From Cephalopachus bancanus (taxonomy: Eukaryota > Chordata > Mammalia > Primates > Tarsiidae): a stretch of 64,000 nt of DNA. The position numbers were made by a program, and so were the translations under genes. Location: assembly GCA_027257055.1 (NCBI GenBank), contig JAPVLO010000179.1:806001-870000 (forward strand), in the 5' to 3' direction. Shown piece after piece: positions 35,842-47,854 of the stretch (position 1 is the first letter of the stretch; each line of letters begins with the position of its first letter). Below the pieces are notes generated by a model that saw only the letters and a program-made list of their open reading frames with translations, did not search any database and was not told the origin of the DNA.

Positions 35842-36095
35842 CTTTTTTTTTTTTTTTTTGAGTTGGAGTCTCATTCTGTCACCCAGGCTGGAGTGCAGTG
35901 GCATGCTCACGGCCACCACAGCCTTGACCTTTTGGGGTCAGGTGATCCTTCCGCCTCAGCCTTCCTAGTAGCTGAACCACAGGCGCACGCCACCACACCC
36001 AGTTAATTTATTTATTGTAGAGTCGAGGTCTTGCCAAGTTGCCCGGCCTGATCTCAAACCCCTGGGCTCAGGCAATCCTCTCGCCTCTGCCTCCC
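35842..36095 (-). mobile_element. Alu, 5' truncated
   Basis: Antisense, poly-T to CTCTGCCTCCCA. Confidence 0.85.
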
Positions 36096-36119
36096 ACACG
36101 TACGCATCTCTCTTTTTAA

Positions 36120-36374
36120 AATTTTTTTGTGTTGGAGTCTCACTTCATCGCCCAGGCTGGAGTGTAGTGGCACACTCAGGGCCACCCCAGCATCAACTTG
36201 CTGGGCTCAGGCGATCCTTCCACCTCAGCCTTCCAAGTAGCCGGAACTACAGGCGAGTGCTATCATGCCCACCATGTTGCTCGGGCTGGTCTCGAACTCA
36301 CGGGCTCAGGCAATCCTCTCACCTTGGCCCCCCAAAAGTTCTGTGATTACAAGCTTGGGCCACCGTGCCTGGCC
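36120..36374 (-). mobile_element. Alu with linker deletion
   Basis: Antisense, ACGTACGCATCTCT / TGTATGCAACTCT-like flanks. The segment from CATGCCC to ACCATGTTGC skips the linker. Confidence 0.82.
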
Positions 36375-36537
36375 TGTATGCAACTCTTCAAACACTTTCT
36401 CAGAATCTCCCTAGCAGAACTGAACTCATGTTCGTTAGCAAAATCCCCCCAGCAACCGCTGGCAAAGGGATGACATAATACTGGTGGGCACTTATCAGTT
36501 AAGATTCACTCTCACTGCTGCAGAAAGGAGCAGCCTC

Positions 36538-36843
36538 AGCCGGGATCGGTGGCTCAGCCTGAGCCCGCAGGTTCGAGACCAGCCCGGGCAACTTGGCAAG
36601 ACCTCGTCTCTACAATAAATCAAAAATTAGCTGGGCGTGGTAGCTTGTGCCTATAGTTCTGGCCTCTTGGAAGGTTGAGGCGGAAGGATCAGGGGAGCCC
36701 AGCAGGTCGATGCTGGGGTGGCCATGAGTGTGCCACTGCACTCCAGCCTGGGTGACAGTGTGAGGTTCAACTGAGGTTCAACTTTTGCACATGAATATAT
36801 AATTGTTCCAGCATGACAGAGTGGAACTCCAACTCAAAAAAAA
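36538..36843 (+). mobile_element. Alu with small templated insert near 3' end
   Basis: AGGAGCAGCCTC / AGGAGCAGTCTC flanks. About 52 bp of foreign sequence sits at 36761-36812 (see findings). Confidence 0.85.
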
Positions 36844-36855
36844 AGGAGCAGTCTC

Positions 36856-37611
36856 CCCAGAAGCACTTGGCCACCTGATACCCGAACAATATTTAAAGAA
36901 GCGAGGAAATGACGGTTTATTAGATCGAAGCCAGCAGCCTCCCACTCCTTGGGAGCATAACGCCTAGAGATAAGCAGAGGAAGAGAAGCTCTAAGCAGCT
37001 ACTCTAAGTAGTTTGATGACACTGACATTAGGGGCCACAGAAGCCAAGGAGAAAACGTGGAGAATGATTAAAAGCCAAACCAGTGAAACTGGAACAATGT
37101 CTGCAGTTAAGTCCCGTACCAGTGGCGATTTCCTCATTTTGATCCCTGTACTGCAGTGTGGTATATCGCTGGGGGTATTCTCAAGGCCTTGCCGAGGATG
37201 ACACGCCACCCACCACACAAAACAGCCGGGCATCCTATGAGCATTCTGTTCAGTGTACACTGAACAGAAATTCCCTTCCTCCACTTCAGGGGTCACGGTC
37301 CTTCCACTCACCCCCCCCCATTTCAAGTTCTCCCCTTCTGCTAGCCCTTTTCCCTCGACTGTATTAGCTCAGAGTTCTCCGTGTTGGAAAAGCTCTCCTT
37401 TGTTCCCAGCTGGGCTTCCACCTCTCTCCCGGGTGACCAGTCTTCTGGAAGGAACCATTCATCTGTTTTCACACCTCAAATCCACTTCTCGGTTCACTGC
37501 ATTCTAGCTCCCAACCAAACTCTCTATGAGCACCAGAGAACCTTCTGGGCCTTGGGACCTCTGAAATATCATTCAGCTCCTAACTTGTCCCCACGATAAG
37601 GCCATTCATGA
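36856..37611. other. Unassigned unique sequence with 26-bp palindrome
   Basis: No gene recognised. A perfect palindrome lies at 37244-37269. Confidence 0.5.
37244..37269. repeat. 26-bp perfect palindrome
   Basis: Arms TTCTGTTCAGTGT and ACACTGAACAGAA with no spacer, in unique sequence. Confidence 0.95.
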
Positions 37612-37659
37612 GCTACAGTATAGCACAGTGGACAGGAATGTAGTCTCTAAAGCCAGATT

Positions 37660-37826
37660 ATTATTATTATTATTTTGAGTTGAAGTCTCACTCTGTTACT
37701 CAGGCTGGAGTGCAGTGGCATACTTGGGGCCACCCCAGCGCTGACCTGCTGGGCTCCAGCAATCCTGCCTCAGTCTTCCAAGTAGCCGGAACTACAGGCA
37801 CACGCTACCACACTCAGCTAATTATT
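37660..37826 (-). mobile_element. Alu, left member of fused pair
   Basis: (ATT)n tail, then half an Alu ending at CAGCTAATTATTATTA. Confidence 0.88.
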
Positions 37827-38113
37827 ATTATTTTTTTTGAGTTGGAGTCTCACTCTGTCGCCCAGACTGGAGTGCAGTGGCCGCTCCCGGCCACCGCAGC
37901 CTCGACCTGCTGGGCTCCGGCGATCCTTCCGCCTCAGCCTTCCAAATGGCCGGAATTACAGGCATGCGTTACCATGCCCGGCTGATTTTTTGATTTATTG
38001 TAGAGATGAGGTCTTGCTGCCCAGGCGGGTCTCGAACCCGCGGGCTCAGGCAATCCACTCACCTTGGCCTCCCAAAGTGCTGGGATTACAGGCTGACCCA
38101 CCGAGTCCGGCCA
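37827..38113 (-). mobile_element. Alu, right member of fused pair
   Basis: Complete near-consensus copy. CCAGATT brackets the pair (37653-37659, 38114-38120). Confidence 0.9.
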
Positions 38114-38320
38114 CCAGATTGTTTGACTCTCAACCAATTACCGTTTTGTAATCTTTTGACAGATTAATTTATTTCATACTTCAATTTCCTCACCAGAGAA
38201 ATGCGGATAATATTAAATGTCAGCTAACTCCTAGAGTAGTAGTGAGGCTTAAATAAAAGAATATCTGTAAACTTCCTGTAACCACCTGGCACACAGCAAA
38301 TACTCAGTAACTAGCGATTG

Positions 38321-39249
38321 CTAGTAATGTTGTAACTTTAAAAACAGCTTAACATGCTTGATTAATAGGAAACGGCAAACATGGTGCAGAGACGCCACGT
38401 TCCCTTTCTCCAGTGTCTCTTAACGGTAACATTTCATGTGACCATAGCACAATGACCAAAAACAGGAACTTGACATTTGCACAAAATTCTTAACTACAGA
38501 CTTTATTCTGATTTCACCATTTTTAAGTTAAAGGGCATTTTGGCAAGTTGGGGCTGGGATCCTTGGGGGCTCCTGAGATAGGTATAGAATTAACAGTCTG
38601 ACCCTAAAGGTGCCTTTAGGCTGGGGGGTCCTGAGACAGACCCGGAGGCCAGAGTCTCTTCCCAGAAGAGCTTCAGAAACAGAGAGGGCTGGGCAACAGC
38701 AGTGACCAAGTTCTCACTGCGAGGGGAGCTCTCGCCTGCTGAGTGACGACACGGAGAATGGTCCCTCTCCCTGGGTATGCGCACTGATCTATTGCCAAGA
38801 GCAGATGGGTTTGGGCTGGTTTACTCTCCTGTCTAGACGGGATTAGGATTTAAGCCTATGGAACAGAGCTGACAGGTCCACAAACAGTCCACACTCGGCT
38901 TGCCCTTGCCAAAAACATGAAGGCAGAATGCAGAACCCTTCCAGCAAGACCTATAAACGTACTGGAATGAGACACGCTTTAGGTTGTGTGTGCAGACAGT
39001 GCAACTACACTTCCAGTAATTACCTTATCTCTATCATGAGAACAGGCTTAATCAAACATTTGCAAGAGGCAGCCAAGGGTTGAGAAAGCTAAAACCAACT
39101 GGAATAGTGAACCAATTGGCATGGTTTATTACGTATTCCTCTTTTGCTAAAGATGGTTTCTGGTTCCAAATTCACAGACAGGTTTTCAACACGCTGCCCT
39201 CATGTCTGCTTTGCCACCAGCCAGCATTCTACTCATTCCTGAAGGCCAA
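38321..39249. other. Unassigned unique sequence
   Basis: No gene or repeat recognised. Confidence 0.45.
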
Positions 39250-39840
39250 CGAAGGACACATTAAAGTACATTCATGCCATTGTGCTATCATCACCACATC
39301 CATCTCCAGAACTTACGCATTTTCCCCAATGCAAACTCTGTGCCTATTAAACACTGTCCCCACCCCATCTTGTCCCCAGATCCCGGTAACTACCATTCTA
39401 CTTTGTCTCCACGAACTCGACCATGTTGTACACTTCATATAAGTGGAATTACACAGTATTTGCCCTTTTCTGTGTCTTACTTGCCATAATGTCCTCCAAG
39501 TTCATCCACACTGTAGCATGTGATTGGAGCCCTCCCACTTTGGTGTCTCACTATGTTGCCTAGGCTGGTCTCAAACTCCTGTCCTCATGTTTATTCATTA
39601 TTCTGTTGATGGACATCTTGGGTTGTTTTTACCTTTTGGCTAATGTGAATAATGTTGCTGTGAACATCAGTGTATCAGCATCTGTCTGCGCCTCTGCTTT
39701 TTATCTTTTGAGTATATTCCTAGAAGTCAAACTGCTGAATCATGTGGTAGTGCTATTTAATCCTCTGAGGAGCCACCAAACTGTTTTCCATAGCAGAGAA
39801 CACAGTATTTTTCCTATCTTTAACACTTAAAAGATTAAGC
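39250..39840 (-). mobile_element. L1 3' end, antisense
   Basis: Reads as reverse L1 3' UTR: CATCACCACATCCATCTCCA, ATAAGTGGAATTACACAGTA, GTCCTCCAAGTTCATCCACA and GTGAATAATGTTGCTGTGAA. A 50-bp Alu-like scrap (39539-39588) is inserted in it. Confidence 0.65.
39539..39588 (-). mobile_element. Alu scrap
   Basis: GTCTCACTATGTTGCCTAGG to CAAACTCCTG within the antisense L1. Confidence 0.55.
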
Positions 39841-39914
39841 TGTAGAGTTCATGAAGAATATTGTCATAAGTGCAATCTATAACAGCATAAATAACTTTGG
39901 CAACTCAACTGTCA

Positions 39915-41003
39915 TTCATAAATACAAAATTTTATTTGCACTTCATTAGTGTAGAAAGACCACAATGCTTTTCATACCACAACACTCAAGACACGCCAAG
40001 TTATTCAAATACATAATTACTTATTTACCTTGACTAAACAAAACAGTGCAGTTTAATAAAAGATATACCAAAGATAGAGTTCACAAATTCATTATCAGAC
40101 CAAAAAAAAAAAAAAAAAAAATTGAACACAGTCTAGGCTTAATTGGAATAAGCTTCACCATAAAGGAGAGAAGTTTCATCATTACAAAGGTACAGAATGT
40201 TTATAGGCAAATACATGTATGTTCTTTGATATAGTAAAATGTATCTCTTTAAAATTCCTTTAAACAGGATTTGTTTAGGACAGCAGCGTTGTTTTAAAAT
40301 CTTTTTCTATAGTTTCAAAAACATTTATTTCTTTATTGAATCTTTGTAGTTCTTAAAAGCATAAGGGTATATCCCTTAGAAAACCATGAGAGAGATTCTG
40401 CGGCCTTAGGACCAAGTCAAATCCAACCCTCTAAACTAGTAATATCCTACTATTACATAATATTAATAAATAACCTTCAATGATGGCCATGAATGGAGCT
40501 TTGCTTTGTAGCAGAAACACTCCAATACTTTAAAGATGCTACTGCTGGGGAAATGTCTTGTAAATAAAGAAAAAGCACTTAAGATAGCTTTTTTTTTTTT
40601 TCTCAAAAAGTCTTTAACCAATTTTCTTTATAACAGTAAGCAAAGCACCACGTTCTCTCTTACCAGAGTATCTTCTGTCCTCGAAATATAATTAACAAGG
40701 ACAATTGTTTATTTCAAGAAACATGATACTTTCCATTTCTCCCATTCTTCTTATTAGAAGTACGATGTTTCCCAGTGTACACTAGACACTGGGTAATGAG
40801 TGAAACAGAATAATTTGGAGGGATATAGGCAACTTATAACCAAAACTTACCCAAGATTGCATATCTGCATATTTACAAGTTAGTGTATAGCTCTGACTTG
40901 GATTACAAAGTGCGAAAGGAAATTGTCAAAATGATTGTAGTGCAGAATAGAACGTTTTTCCCCTTTCCAGGAACTGTTTCCGCTTTGTCTCCAAAGCAGC
41001 CTA
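39915..41003 (-). other. RAB12: Probable RAB12 3' untranslated region
   Basis: The roughly 1.1 kb after the RAB12 stop codon is AT-rich, free of Alu and has no open frame. On the minus strand an AATAAA signal lies at 39931-39936, and L1-derived sequence begins just beyond it, so cleavage near 39915 is my estimate. Other AATAAA hexamers at 40324-40329 and 40332-40337 could give a shorter transcript. A small perfect stem (8 bp arms at 40771-40778 and 40786-40793) is present. The exact end is inference. Confidence 0.5.
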
Positions 41004-41117
41004 TCAACAGCATCGGACGTGTGGTCTTGGTGGAGGCAGTTCTGGCGGTATCTCGGGCTCTGGTTGTAACGAGAGGATACTATTGGACAACTCGTTCCTT
41101 AAAATATCCAGAGGCAT
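41004..41117 (-). CDS. RAB12: RAB12 last coding exon (C-terminal tail, stop)
   Basis: This exon encodes the final 37 residues of the Rab12 small GTPase, from [10 protein letters not shown] to the RPHVRCC end, followed by TGA. Read on the minus strand it starts right after a pyrimidine-rich acceptor ending CCTTTAG and stays in phase 0 with the preceding exon. The segment is the hypervariable tail, rich in Pro and Glu ([14 protein letters not shown]). The terminal Cys-Cys is the double geranylgeranylation signal that anchors Rab proteins to endosomal and lysosomal membranes. I recognise the tail as Rab12. Nothing is broken: the frame is open and the stop is in the expected place. Confidence 0.95.
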
Positions 41118-41399
41118 CTAAAGGATAAAGAGAAAGGAGAAATTCATTTTGACCTTACAAGGTTTATGTATACTTGGCCTGGAACAACATGGGTTTGAAC
41201 TGTGTGGGTCCACTTACAGGTGGATTTTTTTCAATAAGAGTGGCACCAAGTGTGCCTCCCACCTTCACCTCTTCTGCCTCTGCCACCCTGAGACAGCAAA
41301 CCAATCCCTCATCCTCAGCCTACTCAACATGAACACGAGGATGAGGACCTTTATGATGATCTACTTCCACTTAAGGAATAAGCGTGTTTTCTTTATGAT

Positions 41400-41691
41400 T
41401 TTTTTTTTTTTTTTTTTGAGTTGGAGTCTCACTCTGTCGCCCAGACTGGAGTGCAGTGGCCGCTCCCGGCCACCACAGCCTCGACCTGCTGGGCTCTGGC
41501 GATCCTTCCGCCTCAGCCTTCAGAGTAGCCGGAATTACAGGCGCGCGCTACCACACCCAGCTAATTTTTTGATTTATTGTACAGATGAGGTCTTGCCTAC
41601 CCAGGCGGGTCTTGAACCTGCGGGCTCAGGCAATCCACTCACTTCAGCCTCCCAAAGGCGCGGGATTACAGGCTGAGCCACCGAGCCTGGC
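41400..41691 (-). mobile_element. Alu in RAB12 intron 5
   Basis: Near-consensus. Same strand as the gene. Confidence 0.92.
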
Positions 41692-41831
41692 TTATTATTT
41701 TCTTAATAACATTTTCTTTTCTCTAGCTTACCTATTATAAGAATACAGTATATAAGACATACAAAATATGTGTTAATGGACTGTTTACATTATTAGTAAG
41801 TCAACAGTAGTCAATGGTAGCTATTCATAGT

Positions 41832-42060
41832 TCTTTTGAGTTGAGGTTTCGCTGTCACCCAGGCAGGCGTGCAGTGGCACAATCACGGCTTACCATAGCC
41901 TCTACCCTCCTGAGCTCAGGCAATCCTTCTACCTCGGTCTTCCAAGTAGCTGGGACTACAGGTATGTACCACCAGGCACATCTAATTTTTTTTATTTTTT
42001 ATTTTTTTGTAGAAATGAGGTCTCGCTATGTTGCCCAAGCTGGTCTTGAATTTCTGGCAG
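41832..42060 (-). mobile_element. Old Alu, 5' truncated
   Basis: AluJ-like, stops at GGTCTTGAATTTCTGG. Confidence 0.82.
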
Positions 42061-43110
42061 TAATATAGCTTTCAGGAATTCAAGTTCTACTGGAATTTTC
42101 AATTACTTGGGTGGGGGAGCAACGCCCATAATCCCCCTGTTGTTTAAGGGTCAACTATAAATGCTTTGCAAATTGTACAATAATATAAAAAGCAAAGTAC
42201 TGTTATATAAAGTTCTCTGATCTTCAAAGATTAATTAGACATTAAAATATTAAGCCAAAAAAATAAAAACCACATTCAGGGTATTTCATATCAAAATGTG
42301 AACACTGCTCAGCCTGTTTAAGACTCACCTTGTAAACATTTATTCCCATAAAGTACAGAAGAGTGAAAATTTAATATATTAATTCATTTTTTAAATGGTC
42401 AGCATTCTAAATAGTTAGATACTAGCCAAAGAAATAAGTTCTCTTGACAGCTTTATATGATACAACCATTTTAAAACAACCATTTTATCAGAAACTTCAG
42501 AATAGTCTGAACTGAGCAAATTTCACTTAATAATATAAGGAAACATTATTTCTCATGAGAAATCGTTCAACATAAGCCTGAAGATGTCCAAAGGAACTAC
42601 TACTGCTTGATGTAGCTGTCTAGCAATTTTTTGCAGCCCACATCAAGGAAAGGCCTTTATGAAGGAAAGCAGGTGCCATAAGGAAGCAGAGCAAGAAGGC
42701 AGGTGAGCACTACACCAAGGGGCCTTTTCTCCACTGAGATACCCACATACTCTGCTGGGTCTCCAGCTGAATTCTCATGGGAAAGTGGGAAAAAAGAAAA
42801 GAAAAGAAAATGTCAGATAAACACAGCACATCACGATACCTTGTTTAAGTCACGCTACCAAGCTGTGTTTCAAGGCTGAGCAAATACCCTGTACACCAAC
42901 CCTCAGGACATCAACAATCCCTAGGTGGGTAACGGTGACCACTACAGCAGGCTGGATGCTGCTGGCTGAGTTAACACCCATACCTGGCTCTTGAGCCTGA
43001 GCATAACTGTTGTACTTTCATTTCTAAATAAAAAATTCTCAATACAAAAGTAATAAAGGAAACAACAGGTTTCAGAAGAAATACTTTCATGACACAGATT
43101 CTATTTTTAC

Positions 43111-43215
43111 CTTTTTCAGAATGTCATCGACGAGTTTCAGAAATATCTCGTCCACATTGAAGTTATCCTTGGCACTTGCTTCACAGAACCGCATCCCAGT
43201 TATCTGTTGTGCAAA
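43111..43215 (-). CDS. RAB12: RAB12 exon 5 (G5 motif)
   Basis: The exon is 105 bp, exactly 35 codons in phase 0/0. It encodes [20 protein letters not shown] and then [15 protein letters not shown]. It carries the G5 guanine-binding motif (EASAK), which contacts the base of GTP, and the last helix of the G domain. The acceptor reads CTTCTTAG and the donor GTAAAA. It sits 650 bp from exon 4 and 1993 bp from the last exon. Confidence 0.96.
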
Positions 43216-43865
43216 CTAAGAAGAAACATACACCTATTTCCTCTGTTGGCTGCCACACGGCCTAGCATACGAGCAGAAAGCCTGGCTTCTGGGGGGGAAT
43301 CACAGCCTTGGAGCTAGGCTTTCAGAGAAGGGGTGGCACTAAAGGGTTGGAAAGCCCCACTGACCTCAATATAAAGTTCGCAAGTGTAGTGAATTCTTAC
43401 ATTACTAACAAATACTAACATACTAACAAATCAAAACACAACAAACACTCTAAGGTCATCCCAGGACCTTCCAAATTACCTGCCTAAGTTTCTAAAAGCA
43501 TTAACACTTATAGCATTTGAAATGTGAACAGTATCATTTCTCCATGACTGAATCCTTAGCAAAAATTAAAGAAGTTTAAAACATATTAGAGAAAGAGAAA
43601 ATCATGAAAGCAATTTTCTGGCTTAAAAAAAGTTTCTCTGTATAAACTGTCAGGTTAGATAATAATACTGTATATACTAATATGTTTTTTTTTCTCCCTT
43701 CATTGCAAAATGTATTTAAAGGAGCAGGAAGTAAAAAACGTGCCAATAAATGATAATGATATAACTGAGTTTTAAAAAATAAGTAAGGTATTAAAACGAA
43801 AAGGACACCAAGCACTAAGTGCAGAGCGTGGTGACTATGACCCCTGTGGACCCCCGTTTTCTCAC
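43216..43865 (-). other. RAB12: RAB12 intron 4
   Basis: Short 650-bp intron with GTGAGA donor and CTTCTTAG acceptor. I see no transposon in it. Confidence 0.88.
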
Positions 43866-43955
43866 CTTTTCACCCTGGTGCCTGGTGATTTCTCTGTCTG
43901 TTTCACAGTCCAACTTATTTCCAACTAAGAGAAGCTCTGCATCTTCTGAAGCATA
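43866..43955 (-). CDS. RAB12: RAB12 exon 4 (NKxD motif)
   Basis: The exon is 90 bp, exactly 30 codons in phase 0/0, encoding [20 protein letters not shown] and then [15 protein letters not shown] is the G4 motif that gives specificity for guanine. Splice sites are TTCCACAG and GTGAGA. From memory the usual mammalian Rab12 has Gln where this copy has His (TRHQ instead of TRQQ). That is a mild change outside the nucleotide-binding loops. Confidence 0.96.
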
Positions 43956-44083
43956 CTGTGGAATTTTAAAAGAAATTGCATTCAAAGACGGCGTTGTCAT
44001 ATACGGACAGAGAAAATATAAAACGATAAGATATCTTCCACCCATTTCCATTTGTTCACTCACTTCTCCATCTTTGAGGATTT

Positions 44084-44374
44084 TTGTGTGTGTGTGTGTG
44101 TTGGAGTCTCACTCTGTCGCCAAGACTGGAGTGCAGTGGCTGCTCCCGGCCACCGCAGCCTCACCTGCTGGGCTCCGGCGATCCTTCCGCCTCAGCCTTC
44201 CGAGTACCTGGAACTACAGGCACGCGCTACCATGCCTGGCTAATTTTTGATTTATTGTAGAGATGAGGTCTCGCCAAGTTGTCCAGGCGGGTCTCGAACC
44301 CACAGGCTCAGGCAATCCACTCACCTCAGCCTCCCAAAGGCACAGGATTACGGGCTGAGCCACCAAGCCCGGCT
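44084..44374 (-). mobile_element. Alu in RAB12 intron 3
   Basis: Exact ATCTTTGAGGATTT at 44070-44083 and 44375-44388. Tail replaced by (GT)n. Confidence 0.93.
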
Positions 44375-45074
44375 ATCTTTGAGGATTTATCAGGCCCCAG
44401 GCAGGACTAAACACAAGGTGAGGAGACCAGACTCATTACAATTTAGAAAGCAGCTGGGCCAGAGGCATTCAGAATCACAATGCTCTTGGCCTTTGACCTG
44501 ACAATTCCTAAGACTCCATTCTAAGGAGGTGGTTCAAAACATAGACAAAGCTCTATACTTGAAATGATCATCAACTGAAAAAAAAACCAAACCTGAGTTC
44601 AACAAAATGGATAAAGAATCAAATTAAGGTACTTAAAAAACATAAGCATTTACAAAACCACACTTTGGAAGAACATGTAATGACACAGGATGGCTCTCAT
44701 GACAGAATATTTAGTGAAACAGGCAAGCTATAAAACTAAATGGAGTGTGTGCAATTTGATTTTTCAGGATGATAGAACTAAAGGTTTTTAATTTTTAAAA
44801 CTTTTTTGGGCTTTTTCTTGATTTTCTAAATTTTTACAATAAAGATATCATTGATTTTATAACCAGGAAAAAAAGTTAAGTTATGCTTCTGAGTTTTGTT
44901 TTTAATTTAGGCAGAATACAATTTCTTTCTTTAAAAATTAAGTTAAAAATCTCTTGAGAAGTTCATTTAATTTTGTGTATTTCTAAAAAAGTTATCTGAA
45001 ACAGCTGGCAACAAAAGGCACCCGAACAGGGTGGCTGTGGCCCAGCTACTCAGTCCAAGGTCATCGGCTTCCTT

Positions 45075-45168
45075 GTCAGGGATGTGTGGGTAACAGTGAC
45101 AACACCTACCTGCAGGGCTGGTGTGAGGGCACAGTGCATGGCACACAGTAAGCACTCAAGAAATGACA
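45075..45168 (+). mobile_element. MIR fragment in RAB12 intron 3
   Basis: AACAACACCTACC-like start, then GGCTGGTGTGAGGGCACAGT and GGCACACAGTAAGCACTCAA, the MIR 3' part. Confidence 0.5.
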
Positions 45169-45906
45169 TTCTCATTCAAGTAACAGTCAAAAGGAGGAGC
45201 CAAGTACCAAAGGAAATAAAGCATTAGCCCTCGAGTCCTCAGAAGATGCACAAATTCAGTACCTAACAAGACCCTTAGGATTTAGGCCATTCCTTTTGGT
45301 TTTATATTCCTCACATTAGTTCTGAAAATTTTAGACTACAATGAGGACTGTCCCTTTCTCATTTCCTTAGTGCACCCTGTGGCTTCCAAGTGAGGGGACA
45401 TCAGTATCCAGTGATGGACAGTCCAGGATGACCAAAGCCAAGAGCAAAGCAGGCTGTGTGGTTGGGGTCCTGCCTCAGGTCTGACTCATCTTTGTAACCC
45501 TGTCTCCAAAACATTTTAAAGAGGTATACATTGATGACGGCTTAGCAAAACCAGCAAACGAACATTCTCCAACAGGATCCAACAGACAAGTTCAAATACA
45601 ACTTTTAAATAAAACCCAATTTATATTAGGTGTGCTTGTTACACAAAGGAACTAAACATCAAATTACTACATAAGGGGAAGAAAACTCTCAAAATGTGGT
45701 CAAATGTATACCATCACTCACCCCCAACTACTTACCTTCTAAATGTGAATTTGGGGAACATATTTCCTAGAGGAGAACCCACAGTTCATACTACTAACAC
45801 AGGCACAGGATATCTGTATATACACAATAGTGAGCCAAAGGAGAAAACCTCTTGTTCAAAGTGAGGGGCTGAAAATTATCTATAATTCTGAGGCAGACGT
45901 CCAATG

Positions 45907-45988
45907 GACCGATTAGCACTTCAGACAAGAAAAAAAAAATTCACAACTGCAATCCAAGGAGGTATAGTCTGAGGTCAGCAGCCCTGGG
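45907..45988 (+). repeat. 82-bp direct repeat, copy 1
   Basis: Starts GACCGATTAGCACTTCAGAC and ends GCAGCCCTGGG. A near-identical copy is at 47177-47257. Not a repeat family I recognise. Confidence 0.85.
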
Positions 45989-46194
45989 ACTGAGGTCCAG
46001 GGAATGCCCACAGGCACTGGGAGGAAGGCCATCCCCTCAAGGTGAACAAAATTATTCTGTGGATGGACAAGAGAGTCCAAGCGACCTTTCCACAGAAATG
46101 AGAATGTGTTGTATCTAATTTCATGAAAGAAGCGGATACAGGGGAAGGAACATGTTGAGACTTTGAAGTCAGTCAATCCAGGGAACCAGAATAA

Positions 46195-46330
46195 AAATCC
46201 TGGCTTTATTATCTGGATAATTTAATTCTTCCTTGCCTCATCTGTAACAAAGGACTAGAGACACATTAAAGGCTGTAATATGGGTTAATGTTTCGTCTAT
46301 ATAAAGGAATGCTCAGTAAACATTTGTTTC
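46195..46330 (+). mobile_element. MIR fragment in RAB12 intron 3
   Basis: AATCCTGGCTTTATTATCTG, CCTTGCCTCATCTGTAAC and GGAATGCTCAGTAAACATTT match MIR order. Confidence 0.45.
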
Positions 46331-46375
46331 CCCCTTCTTCCTTTTATAATGATTAACACCCAGAAGCAGAGCTCA

Positions 46376-46765
<390 letters not shown>

Positions 46766-47176
46766 CTAAATTAGAAGAATGGAGGTAGATTATGAACCAA
46801 GATCAACAAACTATACGGAATAACTTTTTCCTCTAAAAGACAAAATCAGCAACAGGAATGCTAATACAACAGCTAAATATACAATCATGTGTTTTTCCAA
46901 AAAACGGGGAAAAAGTCTTAAAAATACAGGGTTTACAAAGCAATTCCTAAGAGTTCGTATTGTAGATGATTTACAAAACCACTTATTATACCTGAGAACA
47001 GAAGAAACACAGGGAACACAAATTTTACACACGTGCCCCACCCACTAACACACCCAGGGAGTGGTAAGTATCCTAGAATTGTGAAAAATGGATGCCCTCC
47101 AGGTCACTGAGAATTCACTTGGGACTCACTAGCCTCCTGTGCTATGCTGAGTGTGGCTGGGGTATGTGTGGCAGTT

Positions 47177-47257
47177 GACCGATTAGCACTTCAGACAAGA
47201 AAAAAAAATTCACAACTGCAATCCAAGCAGGTATAGTCTGAGGTCAGCAGTCCTGGG
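47177..47257 (+). repeat. 82-bp direct repeat, copy 2
   Basis: Same orientation as copy 1, with two substitutions and one A fewer in the A-run. Confidence 0.85.
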
Positions 47258-47596
47258 TCTGTAGTGACAAGCAGGGCCAGTTTCTGGGAATGCTGTTGGC
47301 TGAGTGGGGCTGCCAGAGAGCAGTGTCCCAAAGCAGGCCGAGCTCAGCTGGCCACCAGGTCACTCCTCATATCTGCACCAAAACTTATGCACAGTCATTG
47401 TTAGATGTGGTAGCTTTTCTGAACTAGTTACATCCAAACAAAAACATAAAGTCTCAGTTATTTTCAAACCAAGATTTTAAAAATTAGAAAACAAGAATTT
47501 TCATGGCAAAGACTATCATTCTAAAAGTGAGATGTGGATCCCACAATTTAACTAAGGATGCTAAAATCTTGTACATAACAAAACCTTATTATTACT

Positions 47597-47854
47597 ATTT
47601 TTTTGAGTTGGAGTCACACTCCTTCACCCAGGCTGGAGTGCAGTGACACGCACGCTCATGGCCACCCCAGAGTCGACCTGCTGGGCTCCAGCGATCCTTC
47701 CGCCTCAGTCTTCTGAGTAGCCAGAACTACAGGCGCGCACTACCACATCCAGCTCTTTTTTATTTTATTGCAAAGACTAGGTCTTGCCAAATTGTCCAGG
47801 CTGTTCTCAAATCCGCGGGCTCAAGCAATCCACTCGCCTTGGCCTCCCAAAGTG
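47597..47854 (-). mobile_element. Alu, 5' end lost
   Basis: Antisense dimer ending at CCTCCCAAAGTGA. Confidence 0.87.

Larger units (their letters stand above)
37612..38320 (+). mobile_element. MIR fragment split by an Alu pair
   Basis: Left part 37612-37659 (GTATAGCACAGTGGACAGGA, AGCCAGATT) and right part 38114-38320 (TTCAATTTCCTCACCAGAG, GAGGCTTAAATAAAAGAATA, CCTGGCACACAGCAAATACT). The Alus at 37660-38113 separate them with a CCAGATT duplication. Confidence 0.65.
41118..43110 (-). other. RAB12: RAB12 intron 5
   Basis: Intron of 1993 bp between the last two coding exons, bounded by GTAAAA and CCTTTAG on the minus strand. It contains two antisense Alus. The rest (42063-43110) is unique, moderately AT-rich sequence with no recognised element apart from a short GAAAA run near 42790-42808. 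Confidence 0.85.
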
